Shown here one piece after another: positions 1 to 8,093 of a stretch of 20,357 nucleotides of DNA. Position numbers and translations under genes: made by a program. The stretch is from a virus. Where the stretch lies: IMG/VR virus record IMGVR_UViG_3300046010_012265, positions 1 to 20,357 of that record; one strand, 5' to 3'. Numbering within the stretch: the first letter of the stretch is position 1; every line of letters starts with the position of its first letter. The notes below the pieces were generated by a model that ran no database searches, was not told the origin of the DNA, and saw nothing but the letters and a program-made list of their open reading frames with translations.

Positions 1-1601
1 AATATTACAATAGGTTGGTTTATCTGCCATTTATCTATATCAAAGAAATTCTGTAAAGCTAATATACAATCAGATAATATTTGGTTGTTATTTAAACCAG
101 GAATAACGTTTATATCAAAATTAACTCCTAAATTAATATAGAATGCATTTTTAATATTAACAGAATCTGTAACCATTCTAAATGGTTCAAGATAATTCTT
201 TAAGTTAGTTTTTAATTCAGCTGTAGCATTTTCAAGTTTTTTACTACTATCATATGCTAAAACATACATTGATAATGCTAAAGGATTATTATCTATTAAT
301 GGATCATTTCCTGAACTTACAGATAATGCTGATGCTTGTTCAACATATACTTTAGCAATTGTACCAAAATCAGAAGGCATACTTAAAGCACGTGTCATGT
401 AATCATCCTTAGTCACAGCTCTTAATTGTGCTGAAAATGAATTTAATGTATTCAAACGAATTTCTTCAGTTGTATCTCCACTTCTACCTCCTGTAGAAGG
501 AATAGGATTTGTACAAACTAAAGTAGTCAAAGAAGTAGTAGTATTTCCAGAATTAACAGCGCTTATACCAGCAGTTGATGATATTATGATAATATCATTT
601 GCCGGAACATTTGATTCAACACCACCACCAACAATATACTGAACATATAAAGTTACATTAGCTGGTACAACACCATATTGTTTAGTATAAAATACGGCTG
701 CTTGGTTGTAGTCATTTACTAAGTCAGATGTATCTACTGACGGTACTAAACCTAATTGGATAGTATCTGGGTTAGGAATAATAATATCATCTGCATCTTG
801 TGTGTACATTCCTGAACCAAATTGTAATTCTACAATGTCATCTGTTTTTATTCTTGTAACATATCTATTTGGTGTTTCAAGTAAACTTACTAAGTAAGGA
901 ACTTTAGTAGCATTAGCACCAGTATTGGTTGTTCTATTAACAATATTTGATTGTGCTAAATAAGGTACTTCATACCAGTTACTAGCATCGCTACCTGATA
1001 TTTGTAATATTTGTAAAAAATTAGGTTCGTTTAATTCAACAGATGTGAATTTAACAGGAGCACCAAATGTATAAGTTGTATTTTTTAATTCAGCTGATAT
1101 TACTCTAGTTGATTTTTTAAATAAGTAATTATTTGAGTCGTATAAACTAATTTCAACAGAAGCAGTATCAGAAAAATCTACTTTATCAAGCGTTAAAAAG
1201 TTAATACCTGTAGTAGCAGACTGTAATTGCGTATTTTCAGGAATAATTAAACAATAGCTTAAATCAGGTGTACCAGATATAATAGGTACTCTTTGATAAA
1301 AATCAACAACTGAAACTGAGGCATAAGATGACTTAGGTCTATAACCTAAAGAATAAGCCATGTTCAGTAAGTTTGTCTTTTCTTTAGCAGTTAAAACAAA
1401 GTTTTCCTGAATTTGAGTATCAGTATAGAATGACAGCACATCACCCACATAAGCAGCCATCTCGATAAACATAGTACCGGGAGATGCTTCTGAAAAGTCA
1501 GTGTAAGTGTTTGGGAAGTAATTTTTAGCAAACTCAATAAGAGATGCTTTAAATTCAGGGAATGTCTTATTTAAATAAGATATGTTTTTGTTATCTGCCA
1601 T
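1..1601 (-). CDS. 6: Baseplate wedge protein gp6-like, 3' end outside window
   Basis: Partial gene: 533 codons are visible and the frame is open to the window edge, so the C-terminus is missing (T4 gp6 is about 660 residues). The protein begins MADNKNISYLNKTFPEF and continues with a segment on membership of the baseplate (EASPGTMFIEMAAYVGDVLS, roughly residues 39-58) typical of gp6/J-type baseplate wedge proteins; later comes STGGRSGDTTEEIRLN, also characteristic of that family. gp6 forms the dimeric ring of wedges in the contractile-tail baseplate. The ATG overlaps the gp25 stop codon by one base (TAATG), so the two are translationally coupled, and the gp25-gp6 order is the usual one in T4-like phages. 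Family assignment is by recognised sequence pattern, not by alignment. Confidence 0.85.
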   Translation of the reverse strand, partial: MADNKNISYLNKTFPEFKASLIEFAKNYFPNTYTDFSEASPGTMFIEMAAYVGDVLSFYTDTQIQENFVLTAKEKTNLLNMAYSLGYRPKSSYASVSVVDFYQRVPIISGTPDLSYCLIIPENTQLQSATTGINFLTLDKVDFSDTASVEISLYDSNNYLFKKSTRVISAELKNTTYTFGAPVKFTSVELNEPNFLQILQISGSDASNWYEVPYLAQSNIVNRTTNTGANATKVPYLVSLLETPNRYVTRIKTDDIVELQFGSGMYTQDADDIIIPNPDTIQLGLVPSVDTSDLVNDYNQAAVFYTKQYGVVPANVTLYVQYIVGGGVESNVPANDIIIISSTAGISAVNSGNTTTSLTTLVCTNPIPSTGGRSGDTTEEIRLNTLNSFSAQLRAVTKDDYMTRALSMPSDFGTIAKVYVEQASALSVSSGNDPLIDNNPLALSMYVLAYDSSKKLENATAELKTNLKNYLEPFRMVTDSVNIKNAFYINLGVNFDINVIPGLNNNQILSDCILALQNFFDIDKWQINQPIVI

Positions 1602-2011
1602 TATTCAAAATTAACTGTTACTGTGTCTGTTTGTCCGGATATTAATATTTGGTATGATATACTTACGGTTAACGTATTTCTATCTATATCAGGTAAAAAT
1701 TCTATTCTGTTTACTCTTATTTCGGGAATGTATATTTGAATACTTTCTAATATACTATCTTCAATATCACCAAATGATGTAGGATCTATTTGTTCGAATA
1801 ATTGAGCCTTTAAAGTTGTACCAAATTCAGGATTTTCAACTCGTTCGCCTTTAGCGGTTAATAGTAGGTTTATAAGATTATACTTAAGTTGATCATTAGT
1901 TGAAAATACACTATAAAATACAGCGGGGGCATTAAATGGTAACTTAACACCGATCGCTGTATTTTTTTGTAGATCTCTAGGATCAATTCTAGTACTTCTT
2001 ATATAAGCCAT
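1601..2011 (-). CDS. 25: Baseplate wedge protein gp25-like
   Basis: 136-residue protein of the gp25/GPW family, a sheath-initiating baseplate wedge component shared by T4-like phages and type VI secretion (TssE). The family signature GERVENPEFGT is at residues 55-65, followed by LKAQLFEQ; length is normal for the family (T4 gp25 is 132 residues). The C-terminal half has the alternating hydrophobic pattern of the family beta strands (RVNRIEF, TLTVSISYQI). It overlaps gp6 downstream and the 109-aa gene upstream by one base each, indicating one late operon. T4 gp25 was once reported to have lysozyme activity, but nothing in this sequence supports an enzymatic role. Confidence 0.9.
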   Translation of the reverse strand: MAYIRSTRIDPRDLQKNTAIGVKLPFNAPAVFYSVFSTNDQLKYNLINLLLTAKGERVENPEFGTTLKAQLFEQIDPTSFGDIEDSILESIQIYIPEIRVNRIEFLPDIDRNTLTVSISYQILISGQTDTVTVNFE

Positions 2012-2340
2012 TACTGAGAGTTTCTAAAGTTATTTATTTCTCCTGGGTTTTGTTTCATTTCCGCGGCTACCTGAGCAAGCATGTTTTGGTAAACATTTTG
2101 CTTTTCAGCAAACGTTGTTGGCTTAGCTTGAGGCATAGCAGGTGGAACCATTCCCATTTTTTCCATTAAACTTGAACGTAACGCTGGGTTTGTGTTACTT
2201 GTGTTTAGTTTAATAGTTGGCCATTCTTCTTGTTGTGTAAAAGATTCTTGAATCTTTTGTTTTCCAAGATTGGCTAATTCTTCTTTCAAAACTTCTCTAA
2301 CTGACTCTTTAATAAGATTTTTTAGTTTTTGTGTTTCCAT
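2011..2340 (-). CDS. Hypothetical 109-aa protein of the baseplate operon
   Basis: Not recognised. The N-terminal 25 residues (KLKNLIKESVREVLKEELAN) form a charged amphipathic helix of a kind often seen in small T4-like virion or chaperone proteins; the middle is Pro/Met rich (MVPPAMPQAKP, about residues 64-74) and probably extended; the end is polar. No membrane segment or catalytic motif is visible. It overlaps the gp25 gene by one base (TAATG) and lies 11 bases after the 434-aa gene, so it is co-transcribed with baseplate genes and is probably a minor structural or assembly protein. Function is inferred from position only. Confidence 0.6.
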   Translation of the reverse strand: METQKLKNLIKESVREVLKEELANLGKQKIQESFTQQEEWPTIKLNTSNTNPALRSSLMEKMGMVPPAMPQAKPTTFAEKQNVYQNMLAQVAAEMKQNPGEINNFRNSQ

Positions 2341-2351
2341 ATTAATAAATA

Positions 2352-3656
2352 TTAAGGTTCAAGATTTTGTTCGTCTATAATTAGTTTTAATTCTTCAACT
2401 AAAACAGTAGGTTCTAAAGTAAATGATGGGCGAGATTGTAAAACTATGAATCCACTTCTATCCAACACCACAGCGTAACGACGTTTATTACCAGCTACGA
2501 CAAATCGAGGATCATTTTCTTCATATACAGCAAATCGGAATCCTCTATATGTAACACCATCTAACAATCCTAATTGACCTAAATTACCTCCAGACAATAA
2601 ATTAGCAATTTCTGATGGGTCTAAGTTATCATTAATAGCTTGATCAATAACATCACTTATTGGTAATAACCTAGATTTTTGGTATTGTACTTCGGCAACT
2701 AAATCGTCAAGGGCGGATCGAGTAATGCCTATAATTATAGTAATAGAATCTAAAGTTAATATAACGTTTACTATTTTTTGTACAACCTTAGGTGTTGTAG
2801 GTATAGGGAATAATAATAAAATGTTTAATGCTAATGATGTTATAGTAAGTATTAGCTCTAAGGTTTTAAAAGTATCTCTAATCTTTGTTATTTGACGTTC
2901 AGCGCTATTTAATGATACTAAAGCAGCATCACGTGTTACTCTTGCTTTTAAAACGTCTTGTTTAGTTTCAATTGATTCGATTTGATCATTTACTGAGTCT
3001 ACAAGTTCACCTAGTTGTTGAACATTAGCAGATAGTGCCTGGATTTGATCATTTAATATTTTAGCAATAACAAATAATAATGCGGCTTTAGCTACTGCTT
3101 TAATAGCGGCCTTATTCTTTTTTACAAACGCTCTAGCATTATTTAAAGTAATTTTTTTACGTTTAGTTTTTACTTTAATTGTACTTTTTAATTTTTGGGC
3201 ATCTGCTTTTCGTCTTAAAGAAATACCTGATATTACTATACCTAATTGGTTTTTTATAACATTAATACGTGCTTTAACTCCATTTATGAATTTAGTAGCT
3301 TGTTGTATTTCTTTTTGTGCTTTTTTCTTTGCAAGTTCTGCAACATTTGCTTTTCCAACAGCACCATTTAATTGCTGTTTTTGTATAGCTTGAATATCGG
3401 CTCCTGGTTGATTAACAGCAGCAGCATATTCTTTAGGATCAGGTGCAAATGAAGCTGCTAGTCTTAAAGCTTGTACTGTATCAACATTAGTATTACCTAA
3501 TGCTTTTGCAAACGCAGAAGCTTGTGCTGCTGCTATTGTAGCCTGATTGTATACTGCTTCTGCTTTTTTATATTGTCTTTCTCCATCATTATACAATTTA
3601 GTAGCATCGTCTAATGCTTTCTGGGCAGCTTTTATTCTTTCCTCTGTAGTAGCCAT
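2352..3656 (-). CDS. Putative virion protein with coiled coil and hydrophobic core
   Basis: 434 residues. Residues 1-60 are an alanine-rich coiled coil; residues about 100-180 are strongly basic (KKKAQKEIQQATK, KVKTKRKKITLNNARAFVKKNK); a second helical region follows (LSANVQQLGELVDSVNDQ), then a hydrophobic stretch around 265-315 (LILTITSLALNILLLFPIP). The C-terminal domain (TYRGFRFAVYEENDPRFVV then KRRYAVVLDRSGFIVLQS) resembles a C-terminal domain I associate with large virion proteins of T4-like marine phages; that resemblance is from memory and unverified. It sits between the gp5-like and gp25 genes, abutting the former by one base, so a baseplate or tail component is likely. The hydrophobic stretch could be a membrane-interacting segment used at DNA delivery. 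Confidence 0.65.
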   Translation of the reverse strand: MATTEERIKAAQKALDDATKLYNDGERQYKKAEAVYNQATIAAAQASAFAKALGNTNVDTVQALRLAASFAPDPKEYAAAVNQPGADIQAIQKQQLNGAVGKANVAELAKKKAQKEIQQATKFINGVKARINVIKNQLGIVISGISLRRKADAQKLKSTIKVKTKRKKITLNNARAFVKKNKAAIKAVAKAALLFVIAKILNDQIQALSANVQQLGELVDSVNDQIESIETKQDVLKARVTRDAALVSLNSAERQITKIRDTFKTLELILTITSLALNILLLFPIPTTPKVVQKIVNVILTLDSITIIIGITRSALDDLVAEVQYQKSRLLPISDVIDQAINDNLDPSEIANLLSGGNLGQLGLLDGVTYRGFRFAVYEENDPRFVVAGNKRRYAVVLDRSGFIVLQSRPSFTLEPTVLVEELKLIIDEQNLEP

Positions 3657-4858
3657 TATAAAGTATATGTTGTGTTAGAAAGTAAATAATTAGTTTTTTC
3701 TAAATTAGTTGAATTACTACTAATATATTTTTGTAAAGCCTCTGCTGCTAAACTAACCTGTGTAATAGTTAAACCTTCAGGAGTAGACTTAGCATCAATT
3801 ATAGATGTACTAAAATCACTTAGGGCTTGAAATAATCCTGTTAAAAACTCTCTTAAATTATTCCCTAATACTAAAGGTTGAGTAGTTTGAGCATTATTGT
3901 ATGGACCTAAAAATATATTATTATCTTGTAATGTAATTCCTACTTTATTGCTTTGTAAATAAACACTTCCTTGAGAATATAGTTCGATTCCTGTTCTACC
4001 AAACAATAAAACTTCATCTGATTTAGAAGAAATAATAACTCTGTCTGCATTTAATATTGCTTGAGGGTCACTAAAATCTCTAATTCCAATAGGTGCTGTA
4101 ATGTTACTTAAAGTAACATTTCTTATGTTTAAAGGAATTATTTGTTGTGATGTAAGATAAAGTGAAGAACCATCTAAATTTATATCTTCAATGTATAAAT
4201 CAGAATCAGAAAGTTTATCATTATGTTGGTTTGAAAGTATCAATATGGGATTACTATCTAATTCAGTTGGATTAGTAGACCAAGGAGATAAATCCTGAAT
4301 GCCTGATTTATTTGTACTTCCAAAACGAATAGCATTACCAAATCTGCCCTCTAGTATATAATCACCCTCAAATGTTTGTAAACCCCTAAAATCTTGATTT
4401 TCAGTAAATGAATTATACAATAAGTTTTTATTTTCCTCTATAAACAAACCATTAAACTGAGGGCTATTCCAAGCATTAATTACAGTGCTGTAGTATGTTT
4501 CTTCAGTTTTACTAGTAATTGGAGAAGGAGCTGAAGGTAAATTTTGTAGTAATACTATTTCACCAGGTAATGGGAAATATTTTTGATTAGGGTATAAAGG
4601 TAAGGCAGTAGGTAACTTAGCAAGTTCATTATCTGTTAAGTTTTCTAAAGGTATTTCTTGATCCTCAATATATTCTTGATATAGTATAGTACCAATACCA
4701 GCCCAACCACCATTATCTAACCACACTTGTTGAGGAACACTTCTTTCATCTAACATAACAGCATATACCTTACCTACCTTATATTCAATTGGAGGTAAAT
4801 AGTTGTTATTACCGATAGCGGTTGTAATAAACGAAAGTCCTTCTCGTACACGTGTCAT
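3656..4858 (-). CDS. gp5-like baseplate hub/spike protein (OB-fold)
   Basis: 400 residues. The N-terminal part (GKVYAVMLDERSVPQQVWL, then residues about 83-105, ALPLYPNQKYFPLPGEIVLL) has the pattern of the OB-fold of gp5-type hub proteins. Next is GDYILEGRFGNAIRFGST (about 165-182), a motif common in gp5-like proteins of marine T4-like phages. The region around 270-330 is a run of short beta repeats (DEVLLFGRTGIELYSQGSVY, SNKVGITLQDNNIFLGP) compatible with a beta-helical needle. The lysozyme domain found in T4 gp5 is absent; no muramidase motif is visible. Its stop overlaps the next start by one base. Assignment as hub/spike is moderate; another OB-fold baseplate protein is the main alternative. 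Confidence 0.65.
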   Translation of the reverse strand: MTRVREGLSFITTAIGNNNYLPPIEYKVGKVYAVMLDERSVPQQVWLDNGGWAGIGTILYQEYIEDQEIPLENLTDNELAKLPTALPLYPNQKYFPLPGEIVLLQNLPSAPSPITSKTEETYYSTVINAWNSPQFNGLFIEENKNLLYNSFTENQDFRGLQTFEGDYILEGRFGNAIRFGSTNKSGIQDLSPWSTNPTELDSNPILILSNQHNDKLSDSDLYIEDINLDGSSLYLTSQQIIPLNIRNVTLSNITAPIGIRDFSDPQAILNADRVIISSKSDEVLLFGRTGIELYSQGSVYLQSNKVGITLQDNNIFLGPYNNAQTTQPLVLGNNLREFLTGLFQALSDFSTSIIDAKSTPEGLTITQVSLAAEALQKYISSNSTNLEKTNYLLSNTTYTL

Positions 4859-5214
4859 TATTTATCTGTATTAGGTCCTAAAAGATTGTTATTAACCTCA
4901 TGAACAGCAGAAAATAATTGTTCTTTTTCAGCTTCACTTAAAATAAAACTAGCTGCTTCATCTGGAGAGGCAGACATAGCACGTTGAACAATACCGGCCA
5001 ATTTGATTAGCTGTTCGTCATTTTTAACACTAATGTTTAAATGTTCAGCAATCAACGGAACTATCATAAGAGCTGATTGAGAATCCTTAACCAATGGTTT
5101 TAGAGTCTCAATCAAGTCTTTAATTTGTTTCTCTTTATCTTTAGAGTTAACATATATATCTTTAAGTAAATCGGAGAATTTTTTATTACCCCACATTACT
5201 TGTTCAAAATTCAT
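4858..5214 (-). CDS. Hypothetical 118-aa protein, first gene of late block
   Basis: Not recognised. Predicted all-helical from its pattern of leucine and charged residues, with no membrane segment, cysteine cluster or catalytic motif. It overlaps the gp5-like start by one base and is the first gene after a 39-base gap following the sigma factor gene, so it may head the late structural operon. The gap contains an A/T-rich element reading TATATTTATAA on the minus strand, a possible promoter -10, but no matching -35 box is seen. Confidence 0.6.
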   Translation of the reverse strand: MNFEQVMWGNKKFSDLLKDIYVNSKDKEKQIKDLIETLKPLVKDSQSALMIVPLIAEHLNISVKNDEQLIKLAGIVQRAMSASPDEAASFILSEAEKEQLFSAVHEVNNNLLGPNTDK

Positions 5215-5253
5215 ATCTTATTTTTTGATTATAAATATAGAAGCAAACAAAAG

Positions 5254-6051
5254 TTATATATTTACATAACCATCATCATAGTACTTATTGAATAGATCAA
5301 CATATACGATTTTCAATTTCTTAGTAATCTTAGTAATTTGAGGGGTATCAACATCAATCATCTCACGAATGTAGATATACAATGCTTTCTTATTAAAAAT
5401 ATCCAACGCTTCACGTTTACGGAATAACTCCATAACTGCATCTGCTGTTTTAGCATCTATATCTTTAGGGAATAATTTATGAAGATGTTTATCTATGTAA
5501 CGAACATACAAACCCATAAATTCACTAAGGTTATGATCTTGACCATAATGGCTATTCATTACTTCTTCCTTAACTTTTTTATCGTCATCTACCTCAACTA
5601 AGTCACCTTTGTCTTGTAGTTTCTGATAGTTTTTCTTATTTTTAAGGATCAAATAGCGTTTAGCAATTGTGCCAAAATAAGAGTAAGCCTTACCTTTTTC
5701 GGGTTTATATAGCTTTAATTTTTCAAGTAAGAAAGCAATTACTTCTTGTTGTACATCTTCTACTGATTCACCATCGGTATAATAAAACTTAAATGTGTGA
5801 ATGATATTTTGAGTTAACTTAAAAAAACCATATTCAACACGTTCACGGTAAACAGTATTCCTAAAGTCCTGATCTTCCGATTTAACATACTCAACAATAG
5901 CGTTTTGTGTGTCCTCAGTAAAATAAGTATTAGATGTTTTCGGCTTACGCTTACGTGGCTTCCCTGATTTAGTTAACTCAATCGTTAATGAACTATCTTC
6001 TATTGCTATTGATTCTGTTTGTTCCACGGGCTTCATTAAGGTTAAAGTCAT
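5254..6051 (-). CDS. 55: Late-transcription sigma factor (T4 gp55-like)
   Basis: 265 residues. After a polar N-terminus with a basic patch (KPRKRKPK, 31-38), residues about 72-145 match sigma region 2: FFKLTQNIIHTFKFYY, then SVEDVQQEVIAFLLEKLKLY, then KPEKGKAYSYFGTIAKRYL, which is the DVxQEV...fdpekGkafsYf pattern of phage late sigma factors. In T4 the homologue redirects host RNA polymerase to late promoters together with gp33 and gp45. It is longer than T4 gp55 (185 residues). Chosen start at 6051 is preceded by AAAGAGAATTAA; an internal ATG (residue 6) is possible. The gene's start overlaps the end of the upstream 106-aa gene by about 59 bases. It lies directly upstream of the late structural genes. 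Confidence 0.8.
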   Translation of the reverse strand: MTLTLMKPVEQTESIAIEDSSLTIELTKSGKPRKRKPKTSNTYFTEDTQNAIVEYVKSEDQDFRNTVYRERVEYGFFKLTQNIIHTFKFYYTDGESVEDVQQEVIAFLLEKLKLYKPEKGKAYSYFGTIAKRYLILKNKKNYQKLQDKGDLVEVDDDKKVKEEVMNSHYGQDHNLSEFMGLYVRYIDKHLHKLFPKDIDAKTADAVMELFRKREALDIFNKKALYIYIREMIDVDTPQITKITKKLKIVYVDLFNKYYDDGYVNI

Positions 6052-6313
6052 TTAATTCTCTTTGTAATGTTTTTACACTTTCAAAAAACCAACCAACCTC
6101 ATCATCCGATTGGAAAGTTCCTTTAGCGTCTATATCTTCTAATCTTTTATTAGCAAAGTCAACTGTGTTGGAAAATTTAGTAATATATTGTTCTTGCGAA
6201 TCAACAATTTCCTCTAACATTTCAACTTTTTTAAACAGGTTATAAATCGTATAACCGGCTACACCCAATAAAAGAAATAATGTAATAATAGTAGTTATCA
6301 TAATTAATTCCAT
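5993..6313 (-). CDS. Small membrane-anchored coiled-coil protein
   Basis: 106 residues: an N-terminal membrane segment (MITTIITLFLLLGVAGYTIY, from residue 5) followed by a heptad-like stretch (FKKVEMLEEIVDSQEQYITK) and a polar C-terminus. Topology is probably N-out with a cytoplasmic coiled coil. Two ATGs are possible, at 6313 and at 6301; the second lies two bases after the upstream stop codon (TAATTATG) and is equally plausible. The C-terminal 20 codons overlap the sigma gene in another frame. Function unknown. Confidence 0.6.
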   Translation of the reverse strand: MELIMITTIITLFLLLGVAGYTIYNLFKKVEMLEEIVDSQEQYITKFSNTVDFANKRLEDIDAKGTFQSDDEVGWFFESVKTLQRELNDFNLNEARGTNRINSNRR

Positions 6314-6486
6314 TCATCGTGTTCAATAGAAATAGTATCATGCAATGATTTAACTAATTCTTTAATTCGCTCCATAATAGTAATAATTTCGCTTAATGAA
6401 GAAGATGTATTAATAGCAACTTCTAACGCGCGGATTTGGTTTTCAATTTTACCAACCTTGTTTAGGGCTTGTTCTTTGTATTTCAT
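6304..6486 (-). CDS. Hypothetical 60-aa helical protein
   Basis: Entirely helical by pattern, with hydrophobic residues at heptad spacing (VGKIENQIRALEVAI, IITIMERIKELVKSLHDTI), suggesting a short coiled coil. It immediately precedes the membrane coiled-coil gene and overlaps its possible first start, so the two may interact; that is inference. A candidate promoter lies at 6505-6535. Confidence 0.55.
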   Translation of the reverse strand: MKYKEQALNKVGKIENQIRALEVAINTSSSLSEIITIMERIKELVKSLHDTISIEHDEWN

Positions 6487-6504
6487 TTTTTAGTAGTTTT
6501 AATT

Positions 6505-6535
6505 GCAATATACGACATGTTTTTAACACATCCAA
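6505..6535 (-). promoter_or_regulatory. Candidate promoter, TTGG-N19-TATATTG class
   Basis: On the minus strand TTGG (6532-6535) is followed after 19 bases by TATATTGC (6505-6512), close to the Bacteroidota arrangement of a -33 TTTG box and a TAnnTTTG box. The same upstream decamer AAAACTTGGA occurs with the same spacing before the metallopeptidase gene (18037-18067). It would drive the 60-aa gene, the coiled-coil gene and possibly the sigma gene. Confidence 0.4.
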
Positions 6536-6616
6536 GTTTTTACCGCTCTATTTTCTTAGGGCTTTTACACTTCTATCATCAATAGATACGTATATACGGC
6601 GATCTTGAGTAGAGAG

Positions 6617-6648
6617 AAAGCCTAAAAGACTTTCAATCAATTAGGCTT
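6617..6648 (-). terminator. Candidate intrinsic terminator
   Basis: An 8-bp inverted repeat, AAGCCTAA (6618-6625) with TTAGGCTT (6641-6648), begins at the stop codon of the 89-aa gene and is followed on the minus strand by TTTCTCTCT. The U-tract is interrupted, so efficiency may be moderate. Confidence 0.5.
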
Positions 6649-6916
6649 AATTACGAAGTGAACCAACGATTTCTTTAAGGTTAACTTTTTTAATTTTATA
6701 TGAAAAGGAATTCTTATCAATCAACATTTCAAGCATTTTTTGTTCAATAGGATTATCAGTAACAAATACAGTTATATCATTTTCACCGCCATCACCAGGT
6801 ACATCAATGAAATTAGTACTATCCAATTCCATATTAGGTTTAATTTGTTTTAACAATTTGTTCATACGATTGATGAAAGCTGCTTTATCTCTATCGTGTA
6901 GTAAATATTCTGCCAT
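6647..6916 (-). CDS. Hypothetical 89-aa protein
   Basis: Not recognised. Helical N-terminus (DRDKAAFINRMNKLLKQI), an acidic/glycine loop (VPGDGGENDITVFV, about 48-61) and a helical C-terminus. The pattern suggests a small globular cytoplasmic protein. It appears monocistronic: a hairpin follows its stop codon and a weak copy of the recurring promoter lies upstream at 6939-6966. Confidence 0.55.
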   Translation of the reverse strand: MAEYLLHDRDKAAFINRMNKLLKQIKPNMELDSTNFIDVPGDGGENDITVFVTDNPIEQKMLEMLIDKNSFSYKIKKVNLKEIVGSLRN

Positions 6917-6938
6917 GTTATAATTTTGTATTAATTGC

Positions 6939-6966
6939 TGAGTATAAATATATGAATGGGGTTTCC
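6939..6966 (-). promoter_or_regulatory. Weak copy of the recurring promoter
   Basis: GGAAACC is followed, after the usual 13-base gap, by TATACTCA instead of TACATTTA; a better TATATTTA lies closer (6945-6952) but at the wrong spacing (7). Reported as a degenerate match only. Confidence 0.3.
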
Positions 6967-6997
6967 GGGTAAAAAGATTACAAATATGAATAATAAC

Positions 6998-7465
6998 CTA
7001 AATACCAGCATTATTATCGACGATGATCTTATCGATAACACGCTCAGCCTCCCGTATACTAACGTTAAAACCTTCTTTATTCACATGGTATTGACTAAGG
7101 GATTGATGAACGAGTGTCTCGATGTATTCGGGCGACTTACACGCAAATGAATTAACTATATACCAAGGTATAATAACACCGGTACCTCCGTTAATCTCAT
7201 TTAAACGTTGTTGTGGTGTACGGTCCGTATACCCAATCTTTAAAATACCCGATTGTCCCTTACTTTCTAAGATATAGATATATCCCTGGTTAAATGATAA
7301 ACTAGCATCAAAACGTTGACGCTTAACCCAATAGTGAACGTGTTCACAATGTGGGTTATTCTCATCTGGTGTAAGTGTGTATGCGTCCGTATACTTAACG
7401 GACATTCCCGCTGGTTTGGGGTAGTAATTTTCTTGAGCTTCCGCTGATGTAATGTATGTAATCAT
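6998..7465 (-). CDS. T5orf172 / GIY-YIG-like domain protein
   Basis: 155 residues from the preferred start. Residues 61-80 (GYIYILESKGQSGILKIGYT) carry the GYxYIL...KIGYT signature of the T5orf172 (MUG113-like) branch of the GIY-YIG nuclease superfamily; TPQQRLNEI (83-91), LVHQSLSQYHV (118-128) and EGFNV (131-135) match the later conserved blocks. Members are common in phages and are presumed DNA-cleaving or DNA-binding; the activity here is not established. The preceding 60 residues are not recognised. A longer ORF begins at 7489, but its first eight codons are the promoter itself (TACATTTG at 7471-7478), so ATG at 7465 is preferred and the mRNA would be nearly leaderless. Confidence 0.75.
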   Translation of the reverse strand: MITYITSAEAQENYYPKPAGMSVKYTDAYTLTPDENNPHCEHVHYWVKRQRFDASLSFNQGYIYILESKGQSGILKIGYTDRTPQQRLNEINGGTGVIIPWYIVNSFACKSPEYIETLVHQSLSQYHVNKEGFNVSIREAERVIDKIIVDNNAGI

Positions 7466-7470
7466 AATCG

Positions 7471-7498
7471 CAAATGTACGTATATACATTTGGTTTCC
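7471..7498 (-). promoter_or_regulatory. Recurring promoter, copy 1
   Basis: GGAAACCAAA, then 13 bases from AACC to TACATTTG (7471-7478). This copy has the full Bacteroidota TAnnTTTG box. The start codon follows only five bases after the box. Confidence 0.65.
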
Positions 7499-7753
7499 AA
7501 AAAGATCCGTATAAAAGAAAGGATTGCGGGTCTAGAAATGTTTGTCGAAAGGGGTATAAATGATTTTGCGGATGGCGGATATTCGTATATACGCGCGCCT
7601 TGGGTAAAGATCGTGGTCTTGCTGTGAATACGGGGAATTCCGCGCCATATATGCGCCGCGTCGATGGACCGCTATTGCCGTGGGCCCGTTGCGCCGTCGC
7701 TACGCTATCGCTCCGCTATCGTTTATTTTCATTTTCTTTTTTTTGTCATAATG
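7499..7753. other. Gene-free stretch with GC-rich island
   Basis: No convincing gene on either strand. From 7561 to 7720 the GC content is about 57 percent by hand count, against roughly one third around it. It contains the palindrome CGTATATACG (7584-7593), an inverted GCGC pair around CATATAT (near 7640-7656), and a direct repeat CGCTATCG at 7703-7710 and 7714-7721. Could be a structured RNA, a binding region or a piece of foreign DNA; the sequence does not decide. Confidence 0.5.
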
Positions 7754-7783
7754 CAAAAATAATGGCGAGTGGGGGCTCGCCAT
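7754..7783 (-). terminator. Intrinsic terminator
   Basis: Perfect 8-bp stem ATGGCGAG (7762-7769) / CTCGCCAT (7776-7783) with a six-base loop, followed on the minus strand by TATTTTTG. It lies 10 bases beyond the stop codon of the 93-aa zinc-finger-like gene. Confidence 0.75.
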
Positions 7784-7792
7784 ATCCTTTAT

Positions 7793-8074
7793 TTAATAAC
7801 CAAATCTAATACACCAAACCATGTCAGCATACTCCTCTATCGATTTATCACTATATTGTCCTATTTGCTCTGCTTGAGCATATGCTATTATGCAATGTGG
7901 ACATCCAGCATGTTTAACTTCCATTATACGTACCCAATTACTGCTTAACATTGGTCGTCCACATAATGTTCTGTATGTACCATCACCTGATTTGGCAATG
8001 TGTGCTGTGTTGCTCCATACATCACCTTTGCCTCCAAATAGATAATAACCACTGTTTAATTTGTTCTGATTCAT
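7793..8074 (-). CDS. Small zinc-finger-like protein
   Basis: 93 residues. Potential zinc ligands are His25, Cys38 (TLCGR) and the pair Cys58/Cys61 (GCPHC), in the spacing H-x12-C-x19-C-x2-C, a pattern shared by small phage and actinobacterial proteins that read H...TLCG...CxxC. The remainder is helical. Probably a metal-stabilised fold for nucleic-acid or protein binding; no enzyme motif. It is monocistronic, with its own promoter copy and a strong terminator. Confidence 0.65.
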   Translation of the reverse strand: MNQNKLNSGYYLFGGKGDVWSNTAHIAKSGDGTYRTLCGRPMLSSNWVRIMEVKHAGCPHCIIAYAQAEQIGQYSDKSIEEYADMVWCIRFGY

Positions 8075-8093
8075 ATGTTTTAATTTTATAACA

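Noticed and set aside
7600-7809. Plus-strand ORF of 69 codons in the GC-rich island
   Set aside because: Runs through the terminator and into the 3' end of the 93-aa gene; no start signal and no recognisable protein pattern.
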